A DNA stretch of 7,940 bases from Gammaproteobacteria bacterium (GCA_013372965.1 JABXIR010000064.1:1-7940); one strand, 5' to 3'. Positions 1-7,048 are shown, counted from the first letter of the stretch. Notes: a model not told the origin generated them from the sequence alone. Translations and numbers: made by a program.

Positions 1-885
1 CGTCAAAAAGGCGGTATTGGTTTGCGTGGCCCGGGTGAAACCCAGCTTGAAACTGACCGTCGTTTACTGCGAGAACGTATTAAGTACATTGAGCGCCGTC
101 TCGATAAAGTACGAAAAACGCGAGAGCAGGGTCGCCGTGCGCGAAGTCGTGCATCGGTGCCGACGGTGTCTCTGGTCGGTTATACCAACGCGGGTAAGAG
201 TACGCTGTTCAACCGATTAAGTTCTGCTGATGTGTTTGCTGCGAACCAATTGTTCGCGACGCTAGACCCCACCATGCGACGAATCGAAATCGATGATGTT
301 GGTCCGGTTGTTCTAGCGGATACGGTGGGTTTCATCAGTCATCTGCCTCACCGACTAGTTGAAGCATTTCGTGCGACACTCGAGGAAGCTGCTCAGGCGA
401 ATCTGTTACTTCATGTGGTGGATGCGAGCGATCTGAATCGTGAAGATAATATCGGTCATGTCAACGAAGTTCTCCGCGAAATCAATGCTCACGAGCTTCC
501 CAGTTTGCTGGTCTACAATAAAATTGATCTGCTGTCGCATGACGAAGGCCGTATTGATCGAGACGAACATGGCGTGCCATGGCGTGTGTGGGTCTCGGCG
601 GTCACGGGTGCGGGGATTCCGCTGTTGGCCGCTGCACTTCGTGAGCGACTCGGAACCGGTGTGGTAAGCGTTTTGCTGTCGCTCGACCCTGCAGATTCAA
701 AACTGCGAGCGAAACTGCATGAATTGGGGGTCGTGCAAAACGAAAACTACCTAGATAATGGTCGCTGTGAGATTGATGTGCGTATAAATAGCATTGAGCT
801 GTCGCAGCTCAGAGCACATGATGCGCTGGCCGACCAGAAATTTACGGAAGCGGGTTTTCCAAAGCCTGAACCCGAACCGTTCTAA
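1..885 (+). CDS. hflX: GTPase HflX (5' end outside window)
   Basis: HflX is a ribosome-associated GTPase of the Obg-HflX family that binds the 50S subunit and is known in E. coli to split stalled 70S ribosomes after heat stress. The reading frame is open from base 1, so the first 150 or so residues are missing; 294 codons are visible. Counting from codon 1, the HflX signature GLRGPGETQLETDRR spans 7-21, followed by a basic helical linker. The G domain then shows G1 GYTNAGKST (60-68), switch I ATLDPT (86-91), G3 DTVG (107-110), G4 NKID (173-176) and G5 SA (199-200). A short C-terminal domain ends in a Pro/Glu-rich tail. All nucleotide-binding motifs are intact. It lies 90 bases upstream of hflK, and in related bacteria hfq precedes it. 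The TTG at 22 falls inside the conserved signature and is not the start. Confidence 0.97.
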   Translation, partial: RQKGGIGLRGPGETQLETDRRLLRERIKYIERRLDKVRKTREQGRRARSRASVPTVSLVGYTNAGKSTLFNRLSSADVFAANQLFATLDPTMRRIEIDDVGPVVLADTVGFISHLPHRLVEAFRATLEEAAQANLLLHVVDASDLNREDNIGHVNEVLREINAHELPSLLVYNKIDLLSHDEGRIDRDEHGVPWRVWVSAVTGAGIPLLAAALRERLGTGVVSVLLSLDPADSKLRAKLHELGVVQNENYLDNGRCEIDVRINSIELSQLRAHDALADQKFTEAGFPKPEPEPF

Positions 886-975
886 CAAAGCGTGCGAACT
901 TCGGTTAGTGCGGTAGTAATTCGTGCTTTAAGTGATAAAGTAATCAACAAACTAAACGAATAAATGGAGATCGTT
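886..975 (+). other. hflX-hflK intergenic gap
   Basis: This 90-base gap holds the hflK ribosome binding site at its right edge. I see no hairpin with a T tract, so hflX and hflK are probably co-transcribed. A TGC-TTTAAG stretch at 924-932 looks slightly like an extended -10 box but has no acceptable -35 partner, so I do not call a promoter here. Confidence 0.5.
966..970 (+). promoter_or_regulatory. Ribosome binding site deciding the hflK start
   Basis: GGAGA lies 5 bases before the ATG at 976. An in-frame ATG at 964 overlaps this site itself and has only AT-rich sequence before it. The site therefore supports 976 as the start, which also gives the family-typical N-terminus MAWNEPGGNDRDPWG. 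Confidence 0.8.
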
Positions 976-2127
976 ATGGCTTGGAATGAGCCTGGTGGAA
1001 ATGATCGCGACCCTTGGGGTGGCAAAAAGAATGATGGTCCACCGGACCTAGACGACGCGTTGAAGCAATTCAACGATCGAATTCGTCGCATGTTTGGTGG
1101 CGGAAGCGGTGGCGGTTCTAATAACGGCTCATCGAACACGATGCCGATTGTCGGTCTTGTGCTTGCCTTGGTTGCCATCGTTTGGGGTTTATCTGGTGTT
1201 TACCAGGTCAAAGAGCAAGAGCGAGGTGTCGTTCTTCGTTTGGGTAAGTTCTCGGAAGAAGTCGGACCAGGACTGCAATGGAATCCGCCATTACTCGACG
1301 AGAAATTTATTCACAACGTAACCGAGCTTCGTGACTACAGTACCTCGGGCCGCATGCTAACGAGCGACTTAAACTTGGTCGAAGTAACGGTTTCGGTTCA
1401 GTATCGTATCGTCGACATCAAAAAATACGTTCTTGATGTAAACGATCCTGAACGCTCTCTTAGAGAAGCGACCGATAGCGCGTTGAGACACGTGATCGGA
1501 GCCACGGCAATGGATTCCGTTATGACGAGTGGTCGTGCTTTAGTTGCGACGGAAGCTCGTGAGCGTCTCCAAGAGCTGATGGAAGACTACAACACAGGCA
1601 TCGATGTCACTAAAGTGGCTGTCGAAAAAGCCGAGGCACCTGCCGATGTTCGCGACGCGTTTAACGACGTGGCTCGCGCACTCGAGGATCGTGACCGTCT
1701 TCGTGAGGAAGCAGAGGCTTATGCCTTAGGGATTGTTCCGATTGCTCGTGGTCAAGCTCAGCGTGTTCGTGAAGAAGCCGAAGCTTATCGCGAACGAGTG
1801 ATTGCCGAGGCCGAAGGTGAGACGGCTCGTTTCACGTCGCTCTTGACGGAGTATCGTCGTTCGCCTGAGGTAACTCGCGAACGAATGTACCTCGACATGA
1901 TGCAAGATGTGCTGGGTCGAACCAACAAGATATTGGTGGATGTCGATGGCGGAAACAATGTGTTCTACCTACCTCTCGACCAAATGGGTAGCCAGTCTCG
2001 TCAAAGCAGTCGACCAGACCCAAATCTTGATGTGTCTAACTTGCGTGCCGCTCAGGAAACGCTTGAGTCTCTTCGTACTCCGGAGCCTTCGCGTCGCAAC
2101 AATGCTGTAAGGGAGGGCCGTCGATGA
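976..2127 (+). CDS. hflK: HflK, FtsH protease modulator, SPFH family
   Basis: HflK pairs with HflC in a large inner-membrane assembly whose periplasmic part surrounds FtsH and limits its access to membrane-protein substrates. The 383-residue product begins with the family's cytoplasmic tail (MAWNEP, DRDPWG at 11-16), a Gly/Ser-rich linker near 41-54, then one hydrophobic helix (about 57-76). The SPFH/Band 7 domain follows, opening with the conserved VKEQERGVVLRLGKF. A long charged coiled coil around 245-300 carries two REEAEAY segments, as is normal in HflK. The tail is Ser/Arg-rich and variable. It is a little shorter than E. coli HflK (419 residues), but the difference is in the flexible ends. 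The stop overlaps the hflC start, implying translational coupling and balanced production of the two subunits. I see no defect. Confidence 0.96.
   Translation: MAWNEPGGNDRDPWGGKKNDGPPDLDDALKQFNDRIRRMFGGGSGGGSNNGSSNTMPIVGLVLALVAIVWGLSGVYQVKEQERGVVLRLGKFSEEVGPGLQWNPPLLDEKFIHNVTELRDYSTSGRMLTSDLNLVEVTVSVQYRIVDIKKYVLDVNDPERSLREATDSALRHVIGATAMDSVMTSGRALVATEARERLQELMEDYNTGIDVTKVAVEKAEAPADVRDAFNDVARALEDRDRLREEAEAYALGIVPIARGQAQRVREEAEAYRERVIAEAEGETARFTSLLTEYRRSPEVTRERMYLDMMQDVLGRTNKILVDVDGGNNVFYLPLDQMGSQSRQSSRPDPNLDVSNLRAAQETLESLRTPEPSRRNNAVREGRR
2109..2117 (+). promoter_or_regulatory. Strong ribosome binding site for hflC inside hflK
   Basis: AAGGGAGGG in the last hflK codons sits 6 bases before the hflC ATG at 2124. 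Together with the ATGA overlap (2124-2127) it indicates re-initiation or coupled translation of hflK and hflC. Confidence 0.75.
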
Positions 2128-3005
2128 GCTCGAATAAGCCAATTTTTGTGTTGATCGGTCTTGTACTGGCAGCGCTACTACTCTCGAACACCTTATACGT
2201 GATCTCAGAAACCGAGCGCGCGGTCAAGCTGCGCTTCGGTAAGCTCGAGGAAATTGACATCCCCGCAGGCCTTCACTGGAAATGGCCCGTAGTGGAAGAG
2301 GTGCGAATATTCGATGCACGAGTACAGACACTCGATTCGCCACCGGAGGAATTCCTGAACGCAGAGAAGAAAGTACTTTCTGTCGACTCTTACTCGAAAT
2401 GGCGCATTGTTGATGTAGAGCGTTACTTCGTTTCGACCAACGGTAATTCACAGAGTGCCGCGCGTCTGCTGTCTCAGCGAATTAACGAAGGTTTGCGCAA
2501 CGAGTTCGCGCTTCGCACCTTAGAAGAGGTTGTGACTCTCGAGCGTGACGAAATGATGGAAGACCTCAATGTGGGGCTGCTCGATACAACGCGTGAGCAG
2601 CTTGGTATTGAAGTGGTCGATGTGCGTGTGAAGAAGATCGAGTTGCCGAACGACGTTTCAAGCGAGGTTTTCCGTCGAATGCGTGCAGAGCGTGAACGTC
2701 AGGCACGTGAGTACCGTTCGCAAGGTCAAGAGGTTGCGGAAGGTATCCGAGCGGATGCAGATCGCCAAAAGATCGTGATTGAAGCCAACGCCTATCGTGA
2801 AGCCGAAATTCTTCGAGGCGAAGGTGATGCGGCCGCTGCCGCGATTTTTGCCAATGCCTACGGTGAAGATGCCGAATTCTACGCGTTTTGGCGCTCTCTC
2901 ACCGCGTATCGACAAACCTTCGATAGCAGTGCCGACATGATGGTTATTCAACCTGACTCTGAATTCTTCCGTTACTTGAACAATCAAAACGGTCGTGATG
3001 AATAA
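2124..3005 (+). CDS. hflC: HflC, FtsH protease modulator, SPFH family
   Basis: HflC is the second subunit of the HflKC cage around FtsH at the inner membrane. The 293-residue protein has a very short cytoplasmic N-terminus, one membrane helix (about 6-27) and the SPFH domain starting ISETERAVKLRFGKLEE. Typical HflC blocks follow: AGLHWKWPVVEEV, DSYSKWRIVD, RMRAERERQAREYRSQG, then IRADADRQ and REAEILRGEGDA in the coiled coil. The family C-terminal region (EFYAFWRSLTAYR, then SEFFRYL) is complete. Its length is close to that of pseudomonad HflC and below that of E. coli (334), which has extra sequence inside the domain. It overlaps hflK by 4 bases and is the last gene before a terminator. Despite the old name 'HflC protease', no catalytic residues are expected; it modulates FtsH and is not itself a peptidase. 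Confidence 0.96.
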   Translation: MSSNKPIFVLIGLVLAALLLSNTLYVISETERAVKLRFGKLEEIDIPAGLHWKWPVVEEVRIFDARVQTLDSPPEEFLNAEKKVLSVDSYSKWRIVDVERYFVSTNGNSQSAARLLSQRINEGLRNEFALRTLEEVVTLERDEMMEDLNVGLLDTTREQLGIEVVDVRVKKIELPNDVSSEVFRRMRAERERQAREYRSQGQEVAEGIRADADRQKIVIEANAYREAEILRGEGDAAAAAIFANAYGEDAEFYAFWRSLTAYRQTFDSSADMMVIQPDSEFFRYLNNQNGRDE

Positions 3006-3045
3006 ATAATCATCATAGAGAAGCAGTTAGAGCAGTGTTAAACTC

Positions 3046-3072
3046 AAAAGCCGGGTTCGCCCCGGTTTTTTT
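3046..3072 (+). terminator. Rho-independent terminator after hflC
   Basis: The stem is CCGGG (3051-3055) with CCCGG (3061-3065) and a TTCGC loop, extended by the A tract at 3046-3049 pairing with the seven-T run at 3066-3072. It is placed 40 bases after the hflC stop. It should end most hflX-hflK-hflC transcripts before hisZ. The GC stem is only 5 bp, so some read-through is possible. Confidence 0.85.
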
Positions 3073-3120
3073 ATGCCTCGACAAGGCCAGTTTTTACAAC
3101 TAAGCGTACACCGTCATTTT

Positions 3121-3125
3121 AAGGA
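3121..3125 (+). promoter_or_regulatory. Ribosome binding site deciding the hisZ start
   Basis: AAGGA lies 7 bases before the ATG at 3133. The upstream in-frame ATG at 3073 abuts the terminator T run and would add 20 residues unlike the family, so 3133 is chosen. Confidence 0.75.
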
Positions 3126-3132
3126 AAATACC

Positions 3133-4326
3133 ATGACATTCGATCGCTGGATGCTTCCCGAAGGTATCGAGGAGTTGCTACCCGAAGAGGCCGCGAAGGT
3201 AGAGCGGCTGCGCCGAAAGCTTCTCAACCAATACGCATCGTGGGGCTACCAACTTGTAATACCACCACTCATAGAATTTGTTGAGTCGCTGTTGCTCGAC
3301 ACGAACCCCGATTTAGACATCAGTACTTACAAAATGATGGATCGTAAGAGCGGTCGCACTATGGGACTTCGTGCTGATATTACTGCTCAAGTTGCTCGTA
3401 TCGACGCACACGCGATGGCGTCAGAGGGCGTCAATCGTTTATGTTATGCAGGCTCGGTGGTTCATACAGCGCCTAGAAGAGCCCTGGGGTCGCGCTCACC
3501 AATACAGATCGGCTGTGAGTTATTTGGCGACGCTTCTGTGGAGGGTGATCTTGAGGTTATTTCGCTAATGCTTAATACCTTGAGTTCCGTTGGCATTCCA
3601 AATATTACGCTGGATGTCGGCCACGTTCGTATCGTACGTCGCATCCTTGAGAAGGTTTGTATCTCGAAAGATACAGAGCGAGAAATTCTCGAAGCGCTAG
3701 ATAGCAAGCGTGTGGAAAAGCTTGAGGGTATCATTGCCGAGCACCAGTTGTCCGAAGAAACTGGGCAATTGCTTCACTCTGTTGCTACTATTCAAGGTGG
3801 TCGGGATTCGTTTGATCGGCTGGCCAAAGCTCTAAAGGGCTATGATGACGAAATTGACGATGCTTTGAGTTCGGTGTACCGAGTGCTCGACGAAGTTGAG
3901 CTCAAATATCCGAGTATCAACGCCTACGTCGATTTTTCTGAAACGCAAGGTTACGATTATCATACTGGGTTGGTGTTCTCGGCGTTAACGACCGAGATTG
4001 GTTATCCGCTTGCTAATGGCGGGCGCTACGATGATGTCTCGGGCTTGTTTGGTCGTTCGCGGGCGGCTACGGGATTCAACGCCGACCTCAAGACCATTAT
4101 GACGGTCGCTAATCTTCCTGAGTGCGCGCCGAAAAAGAACATCTACGTACATCGCGAGATATTGGCGAAGGTTTGGTCAGATATTGAACGACTCCGCGAA
4201 GACGGAAATACAGTAATCGAAGGTAATACCGCACTGCCCGAAGATAGTTTGCGCCGCAAGTGCAACTTCGTATTAACATTTGGTGATGAAGGGGCTAAAC
4301 TTCGCGCCTTTGACGAAAATCCATAG
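3133..4326 (+). CDS. hisZ: ATP phosphoribosyltransferase regulatory subunit HisZ
   Basis: HisZ is a catalytically dead relative of histidyl-tRNA synthetase. It assembles with short-form HisG to make ATP phosphoribosyltransferase, the first and feedback-inhibited enzyme of histidine synthesis, in the cytoplasm. The 397-residue protein begins with the family pattern DRWMLPEGIEELLPEEA and carries the class II synthetase-like core: SWGYQLVIPPLIEF (36-49), TMGLRADITAQVARIDAH (76-93), and YAGSVVH through IQIGCELFGD as the motif 2 region (105-133). The HisRS-like segments YDYHTGLVF (274-282) and GGRYDDVSGLFG (296-307) are also present. There is no anticodon-binding domain of the true HisRS type, and the length fits HisZ. 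It is 13 bases upstream of purA, a pairing common in gammaproteobacteria. HisG itself is not in the window; the short form is expected elsewhere. Confidence 0.95.
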   Translation: MTFDRWMLPEGIEELLPEEAAKVERLRRKLLNQYASWGYQLVIPPLIEFVESLLLDTNPDLDISTYKMMDRKSGRTMGLRADITAQVARIDAHAMASEGVNRLCYAGSVVHTAPRRALGSRSPIQIGCELFGDASVEGDLEVISLMLNTLSSVGIPNITLDVGHVRIVRRILEKVCISKDTEREILEALDSKRVEKLEGIIAEHQLSEETGQLLHSVATIQGGRDSFDRLAKALKGYDDEIDDALSSVYRVLDEVELKYPSINAYVDFSETQGYDYHTGLVFSALTTEIGYPLANGGRYDDVSGLFGRSRAATGFNADLKTIMTVANLPECAPKKNIYVHREILAKVWSDIERLREDGNTVIEGNTALPEDSLRRKCNFVLTFGDEGAKLRAFDENP

Positions 4327-4339
4327 TGGACAAAATACA

Positions 4340-5632
4340 ATGGGAAAAAATGTAGTCGTGCTCGGAACCCAATGGGGTGACGAAGGCAAAGGTAAGATTG
4401 TTGACTTGCTCACCGATAAGGCGCAGGTTGTGGTTCGATTCCAAGGTGGCCATAACGCAGGTCATACACTGGTTATCGATGGTAAGAAAACCGCGCTCCA
4501 CCTAATCCCGTCTGGGATTTTGCGTGACAACGTGCACTGTGCAATCGGCAACGGTGTTGTATTAGCACTCGACGCGCTACATAAAGAGATGAAAGGTCTT
4601 GAGGATAACGGAGTTCCCGTTCGCGATCGCTTAAGCATTTCCAACGCATGCCCATTGATTTTGCCAATTCATGTTGCACTCGACCAGGCTCGCGAGCGCG
4701 CTCGTGGTAAAAAGGCGATTGGTACCACCGGCCGTGGTATCGGACCTGCTTACGAAGACAAAGTCGCTCGTCGCGGTTTGCGCCTTGGTGACGCGCTTAA
4801 TCGCGACTTATTTGCTGAGCGCTTGAAGGGTGTTATGGAATACCATAATTTCATGCTAACGAACTACTATGGCGAAGCAGCAATCTCCTATGAAGAAACG
4901 CTCGAGTCAACCATCGCGATGGCGGAAGACCTTCGCCCAATGGTTACTAACGTCACTGAGTTTCTTCATAATCATCGCGAGCAAGGTTCGCACATTATGT
5001 TCGAAGGTGCTCAGGGCTCGCTGCTCGATATCGACCACGGGACTTACCCTTTCGTAACTTCATCGAATACCACCGCGGGTGGCACTGCGACGGGGTCTGG
5101 TGTTGGTCCAATGTACCTCGACTATATTCTAGGTATTACTAAGGCCTACACGACTCGTGTAGGCGCAGGTCCATTCCCCACTGAGTTGTTCGATGATGTC
5201 GGTGCGCGTCTAGCAGAGAGAGGCCGCGAATTTGGTACAACTACTGGGCGCGCTCGTCGCTGTGGCTGGTTTGATGCTGTGGCGCTTCGTCAGGCAGTTC
5301 GCATCAACTCGATTTCGGGTTTGTGTCTTACTAAGCTAGACGTACTTGATGGTCTAGAAGAGGTGAAGATCTGTACCTCATACCTCGATGCTAACGGTAA
5401 TAGTGTTTCGGCACCAACCTCTGCAGACGAGTACGAGTCGATTACTCCAGTCTACGAAAGTATGCCTGGTTGGTCAGAAAATACGGTCGGCGCGACCTCG
5501 TTAGATCAGTTGCCGCAGGCGGCGCTCGATTACATTGCACGTTTATCTGAGGTGTGCGGTGTGCCGATCGACATCGTATCAACTGGCCCAGATCGTGTCG
5601 AAACGGTTGTCTTACGTCACCCATTTGCGTAA
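4340..5632 (+). CDS. purA: Adenylosuccinate synthetase
   Basis: PurA joins aspartate to IMP using GTP, the first committed step from IMP to AMP. The 430-residue product matches the usual length (432 in E. coli). Visible motifs are the P-loop-like QWGDEGKGK (11-19) with catalytic Asp14, NAGHT (39-43) with catalytic His42, the IMP-binding GTTGRGIGP (128-136), FEGAQG (221-226), the arginine-containing TTTGRARRCGW (300-310) that closes over IMP and aspartate, the guanine-recognising TKLDVLD (331-337) and STGPDR (414-419). The start at 4340 yields the standard MGKNVVVLGTQWGDEGKG; an in-frame ATG at 4280 lies inside hisZ and adds 20 unrelated residues. The binding site is weak (GGA at 4328-4330), consistent with dependence on hisZ translation just upstream. 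A strong terminator follows. Confidence 0.98.
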   Translation: MGKNVVVLGTQWGDEGKGKIVDLLTDKAQVVVRFQGGHNAGHTLVIDGKKTALHLIPSGILRDNVHCAIGNGVVLALDALHKEMKGLEDNGVPVRDRLSISNACPLILPIHVALDQARERARGKKAIGTTGRGIGPAYEDKVARRGLRLGDALNRDLFAERLKGVMEYHNFMLTNYYGEAAISYEETLESTIAMAEDLRPMVTNVTEFLHNHREQGSHIMFEGAQGSLLDIDHGTYPFVTSSNTTAGGTATGSGVGPMYLDYILGITKAYTTRVGAGPFPTELFDDVGARLAERGREFGTTTGRARRCGWFDAVALRQAVRINSISGLCLTKLDVLDGLEEVKICTSYLDANGNSVSAPTSADEYESITPVYESMPGWSENTVGATSLDQLPQAALDYIARLSEVCGVPIDIVSTGPDRVETVVLRHPFA

Positions 5633-5645
5633 GCCAGTGTGTAAT

Positions 5646-5674
5646 AAAAAGCCCGCTTTTAGGCGGGCTTTTTT
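5646..5674. terminator. Bidirectional rho-independent terminator
   Basis: The stem GCCCGC (5651-5656) with GCGGGC (5663-5668) and a TTTTAG loop is flanked by AAAAA (5646-5650) on the left and TTTTTT (5669-5674) on the right. Read on the plus strand it ends hisZ-purA. Read on the minus strand the A tract becomes a T tract and ends the converging small gene, whose stop is about 23 bases away. Confidence 0.92.
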
Positions 5675-5696
5675 GTGTCTTTTATAAATCAACTGA

Positions 5697-6038
5697 CTAC
5701 ATGGTCGGAGTGGCGGGATTCGACGAGTGATCGGTCGCAAGCTCATTTTCGATATCTTCGATCACGTCCTGCACTTGCTCAAGGTCGAGCGTCCGCATAC
5801 CAATGGCAATTAATATCGCAAGCAGCAGCTGACCGCCTAACGTGCCCGTGGTGATCTTGGTTCGCAGAGTGCCCGGTCGCTGGTGGATGCCCATAGCTTC
5901 TAAGCGCTCTGCAAGTTCTTTGTATTCCATTCCTTTTAAAACCATTTGCGACCGTATAAGACGCTTAACTGTTTCTCTGAGTGCAGGGGTATCGTAGTTA
6001 CTTGCCATAGTTATAGATGCTTGTGATTTGTTGGTCAT
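5697..6038 (-). CDS. Small DUF6471-like, probably DNA-binding protein
   Basis: This 113-residue protein resembles the DUF6471 family, which has no assigned function. The conserved part spans about residues 20-84 and includes VKRLIRSQMVLKGMEYKELAERL, then TLRTKITTG and LLLAILIAIGMRTL (read in segments). The order 'helix, YKELAERL, helix, RTKITTG, helix' resembles an XRE-type helix-turn-helix, so a DNA-binding regulator is my inference. After it come an acidic helix (VQDVIEDIENEL) and a Ser/Pro/Thr-rich tail. No membrane segment or signal peptide is seen. Neither the first ATG (6038) nor an in-frame ATG at 6008 (MASNYDTPAL) has a clear ribosome binding site, so the true start is uncertain and either keeps the whole domain. 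It converges on purA and diverges from qmcA, which makes the qmcA operon the obvious possible target, though control of that operon is unproven. Confidence 0.8.
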   Translation of the reverse strand: MTNKSQASITMASNYDTPALRETVKRLIRSQMVLKGMEYKELAERLEAMGIHQRPGTLRTKITTGTLGGQLLLAILIAIGMRTLDLEQVQDVIEDIENELATDHSSNPATPTM

Positions 6039-6067
6039 AATTGATACTAACGAAAGAAAGATATTAT

Positions 6068-6096
6068 TTGAAGTTCTATTATTTTCGTGTTAAATA
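6068..6096 (+). promoter_or_regulatory. Candidate promoter for qmcA-nfeD
   Basis: TTGAAG (6068-6073) stands 16-17 bases before a TTAAATA stretch (6090-6096) that is preceded by TG at 6088-6089, an extended -10 pattern. An alternative -10, TATAAC, lies at 6095-6100. The region overlaps the candidate minus-strand promoter, so the two would compete for polymerase. Some promoter is needed here because the upstream neighbour is on the other strand, but the exact boxes are uncertain. Confidence 0.4.
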
Positions 6097-6106
6097 TAAC
6101 TAACAA
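6078..6106 (-). promoter_or_regulatory. Candidate promoter for the DUF6471-like gene
   Basis: On the minus strand, TTGTTA (plus 6101-6106) is followed after 17 bases by AATAAT (plus 6078-6083). These match sigma-70 boxes at 4/6 and 5/6. Transcription would start about 35 bases before the ATG at 6038. In such AT-rich sequence chance matches are common. Confidence 0.4.
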
Positions 6107-6118
6107 ATAGAAGCAAAA

Positions 6119-6123
6119 AAGGA
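6119..6123 (+). promoter_or_regulatory. Ribosome binding site for qmcA
   Basis: AAGGA with a 6-base spacer precedes the ATG at 6130 and fixes the start directly before the hydrophobic anchor. Confidence 0.7.
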
Positions 6124-6129
6124 CTTGAT

Positions 6130-7032
6130 ATGGATATTTTCGCGATTGTGTTGTTGTTTGTGGTGGTCGTGGTTGTTTTAACCTCGGTTAAAATAGTTCC
6201 GCAAGGGTTTCGTTACACGATCGAACGTTTCGGCCGCTATACCAAAACCATTGCTCCCGGGATTAGCTTTATTATTCCATTCGTCGATCGCGTCGGTCGA
6301 AAGCAAAACGTCATGGAGCAAGTGTTAGACGTCGATCCTCAGGAAGTGATTTCATTAGATAACGCGATGGTGACAACCGACGCGGTTTGCTTCTTTCAAG
6401 TCGTTGATCCTGTCAAAGCATCTTACGAAGTGAATGACCTGCCTCGCGCGATGCAGAACCTAGTGATGACCAATATTCGTGCCGTCGTCGGCTCAATGGA
6501 GCTTGATCAAATGCTGTCTAATCGAGACGCGATCAATATCGCTCTGCTCACCAAAGTCGATGAGGCGACTGACCCATGGGGCGTAAAAGTAACTCGTATC
6601 GAGATTCGCGATATCACGCCACCAAACGACCTCGTCCAATCGATGGCGAATCAAATGAAGGCAGAGCGTGACAAGCGCGCACAGATACTCACGGCGCAGG
6701 GTGTACGTGAGGCTGAAATTCAGCGTGCTGAAGGTGAAAAACAAGCCGAGATTCTTCGCGCAGAAGGGGCTCGAACGGCTGCGTTCCTCGAGGCAGAGGC
6801 ACGCGAGCGACAAGCTGAGGCAGAAGCGAAGGCAACCAATATGGTGTCTACGGCGATTGCAGAAGGTGACTTGAACGCGGTTAATTACTTCATCGCTCAA
6901 AGTTACACGAAGGCGCTGGCCGACATCGGTAAGGCTGAAAATAGTAAAGTCGTTCTTATGCCACTCGAAGCCAGTAGCCTAATAGGCTCGATCGAAGGCA
7001 TTAAGGATGTTATTAGCAACGCTAAGTCATAG
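6130..7032 (+). CDS. qmcA: SPFH/Band 7 membrane protein, QmcA (YbbK) type
   Basis: QmcA is a stomatin/paraslipin-type membrane protein; in E. coli it is linked to FtsH and HtpX membrane-protein quality control. The 300-residue product (E. coli 305) opens with one very hydrophobic helix (about 3-20, including a run of six valines), then the SPFH domain starting VKIVPQGFRYTIERFGRY. Family hallmarks are GISFIIPFVDRVG (44-56), VMTNIRAVVGSMELDQMLS (112-130), EIRDITPPNDLVQSM (158-172) and MKAERDKRAQIL (176-187). A coiled coil with repeated AEG units (RAEGEKQAEILRAEGAR) runs to about 236, followed by the conserved C-terminal part. It is 16 bases upstream of nfeD, the standard partner of this branch. 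It differs from HflK and HflC in the same window by lacking their N-terminal tails and by the PPNDL motif. The symbol follows E. coli usage. Confidence 0.93.
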   Translation: MDIFAIVLLFVVVVVVLTSVKIVPQGFRYTIERFGRYTKTIAPGISFIIPFVDRVGRKQNVMEQVLDVDPQEVISLDNAMVTTDAVCFFQVVDPVKASYEVNDLPRAMQNLVMTNIRAVVGSMELDQMLSNRDAINIALLTKVDEATDPWGVKVTRIEIRDITPPNDLVQSMANQMKAERDKRAQILTAQGVREAEIQRAEGEKQAEILRAEGARTAAFLEAEARERQAEAEAKATNMVSTAIAEGDLNAVNYFIAQSYTKALADIGKAENSKVVLMPLEASSLIGSIEGIKDVISNAKS

Positions 7033-7048
7033 CGTTAGGGGGCAATAG

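Noticed and set aside
882..1178. 98-residue minus-strand ORF opposite the start of hflK
   Set aside because: Pro/Ser-rich product is the antisense of the HflK Gly-rich linker; no binding site or recognisable domain.
1713..1800. Repeated REEAEAY-coding segments in hflK as a possible duplication
   Set aside because: Two such segments at this spacing are normal in the HflK coiled coil; not a recent repeat.
2658..2987. 109-residue minus-strand ORF inside hflC
   Set aside because: Antisense of the conserved HflC coiled-coil region, with no domain or ribosome binding site that I can see.
3093..3121. TTTACA-17-ATTTTA as a hisZ promoter
   Set aside because: The -10 match is poor and the start point would fall within or beyond the ribosome binding site, giving an almost leaderless message.
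4280..4339. Upstream in-frame ATG for purA
   Set aside because: Lies within hisZ and adds 20 residues absent from the family; 4340 gives the canonical N-terminus.
4620..4632. GCGATCGC octamer, also seen once near 7461, as a possible HIP1-like repeat
   Set aside because: Two occurrences in nearly 8 kb of coding DNA are not enrichment, and the gene content is not cyanobacterial.
6700..6840. AEG/EAE repeats in qmcA as a possible tandem repeat
   Set aside because: This is the standard SPFH coiled-coil heptad-like pattern and is imperfect at the DNA level.
6493..6900. 135-residue minus-strand ORF inside qmcA
   Set aside because: It lies wholly opposite conserved QmcA coding sequence, with Cys/Arg-rich composition typical of a shadow frame.
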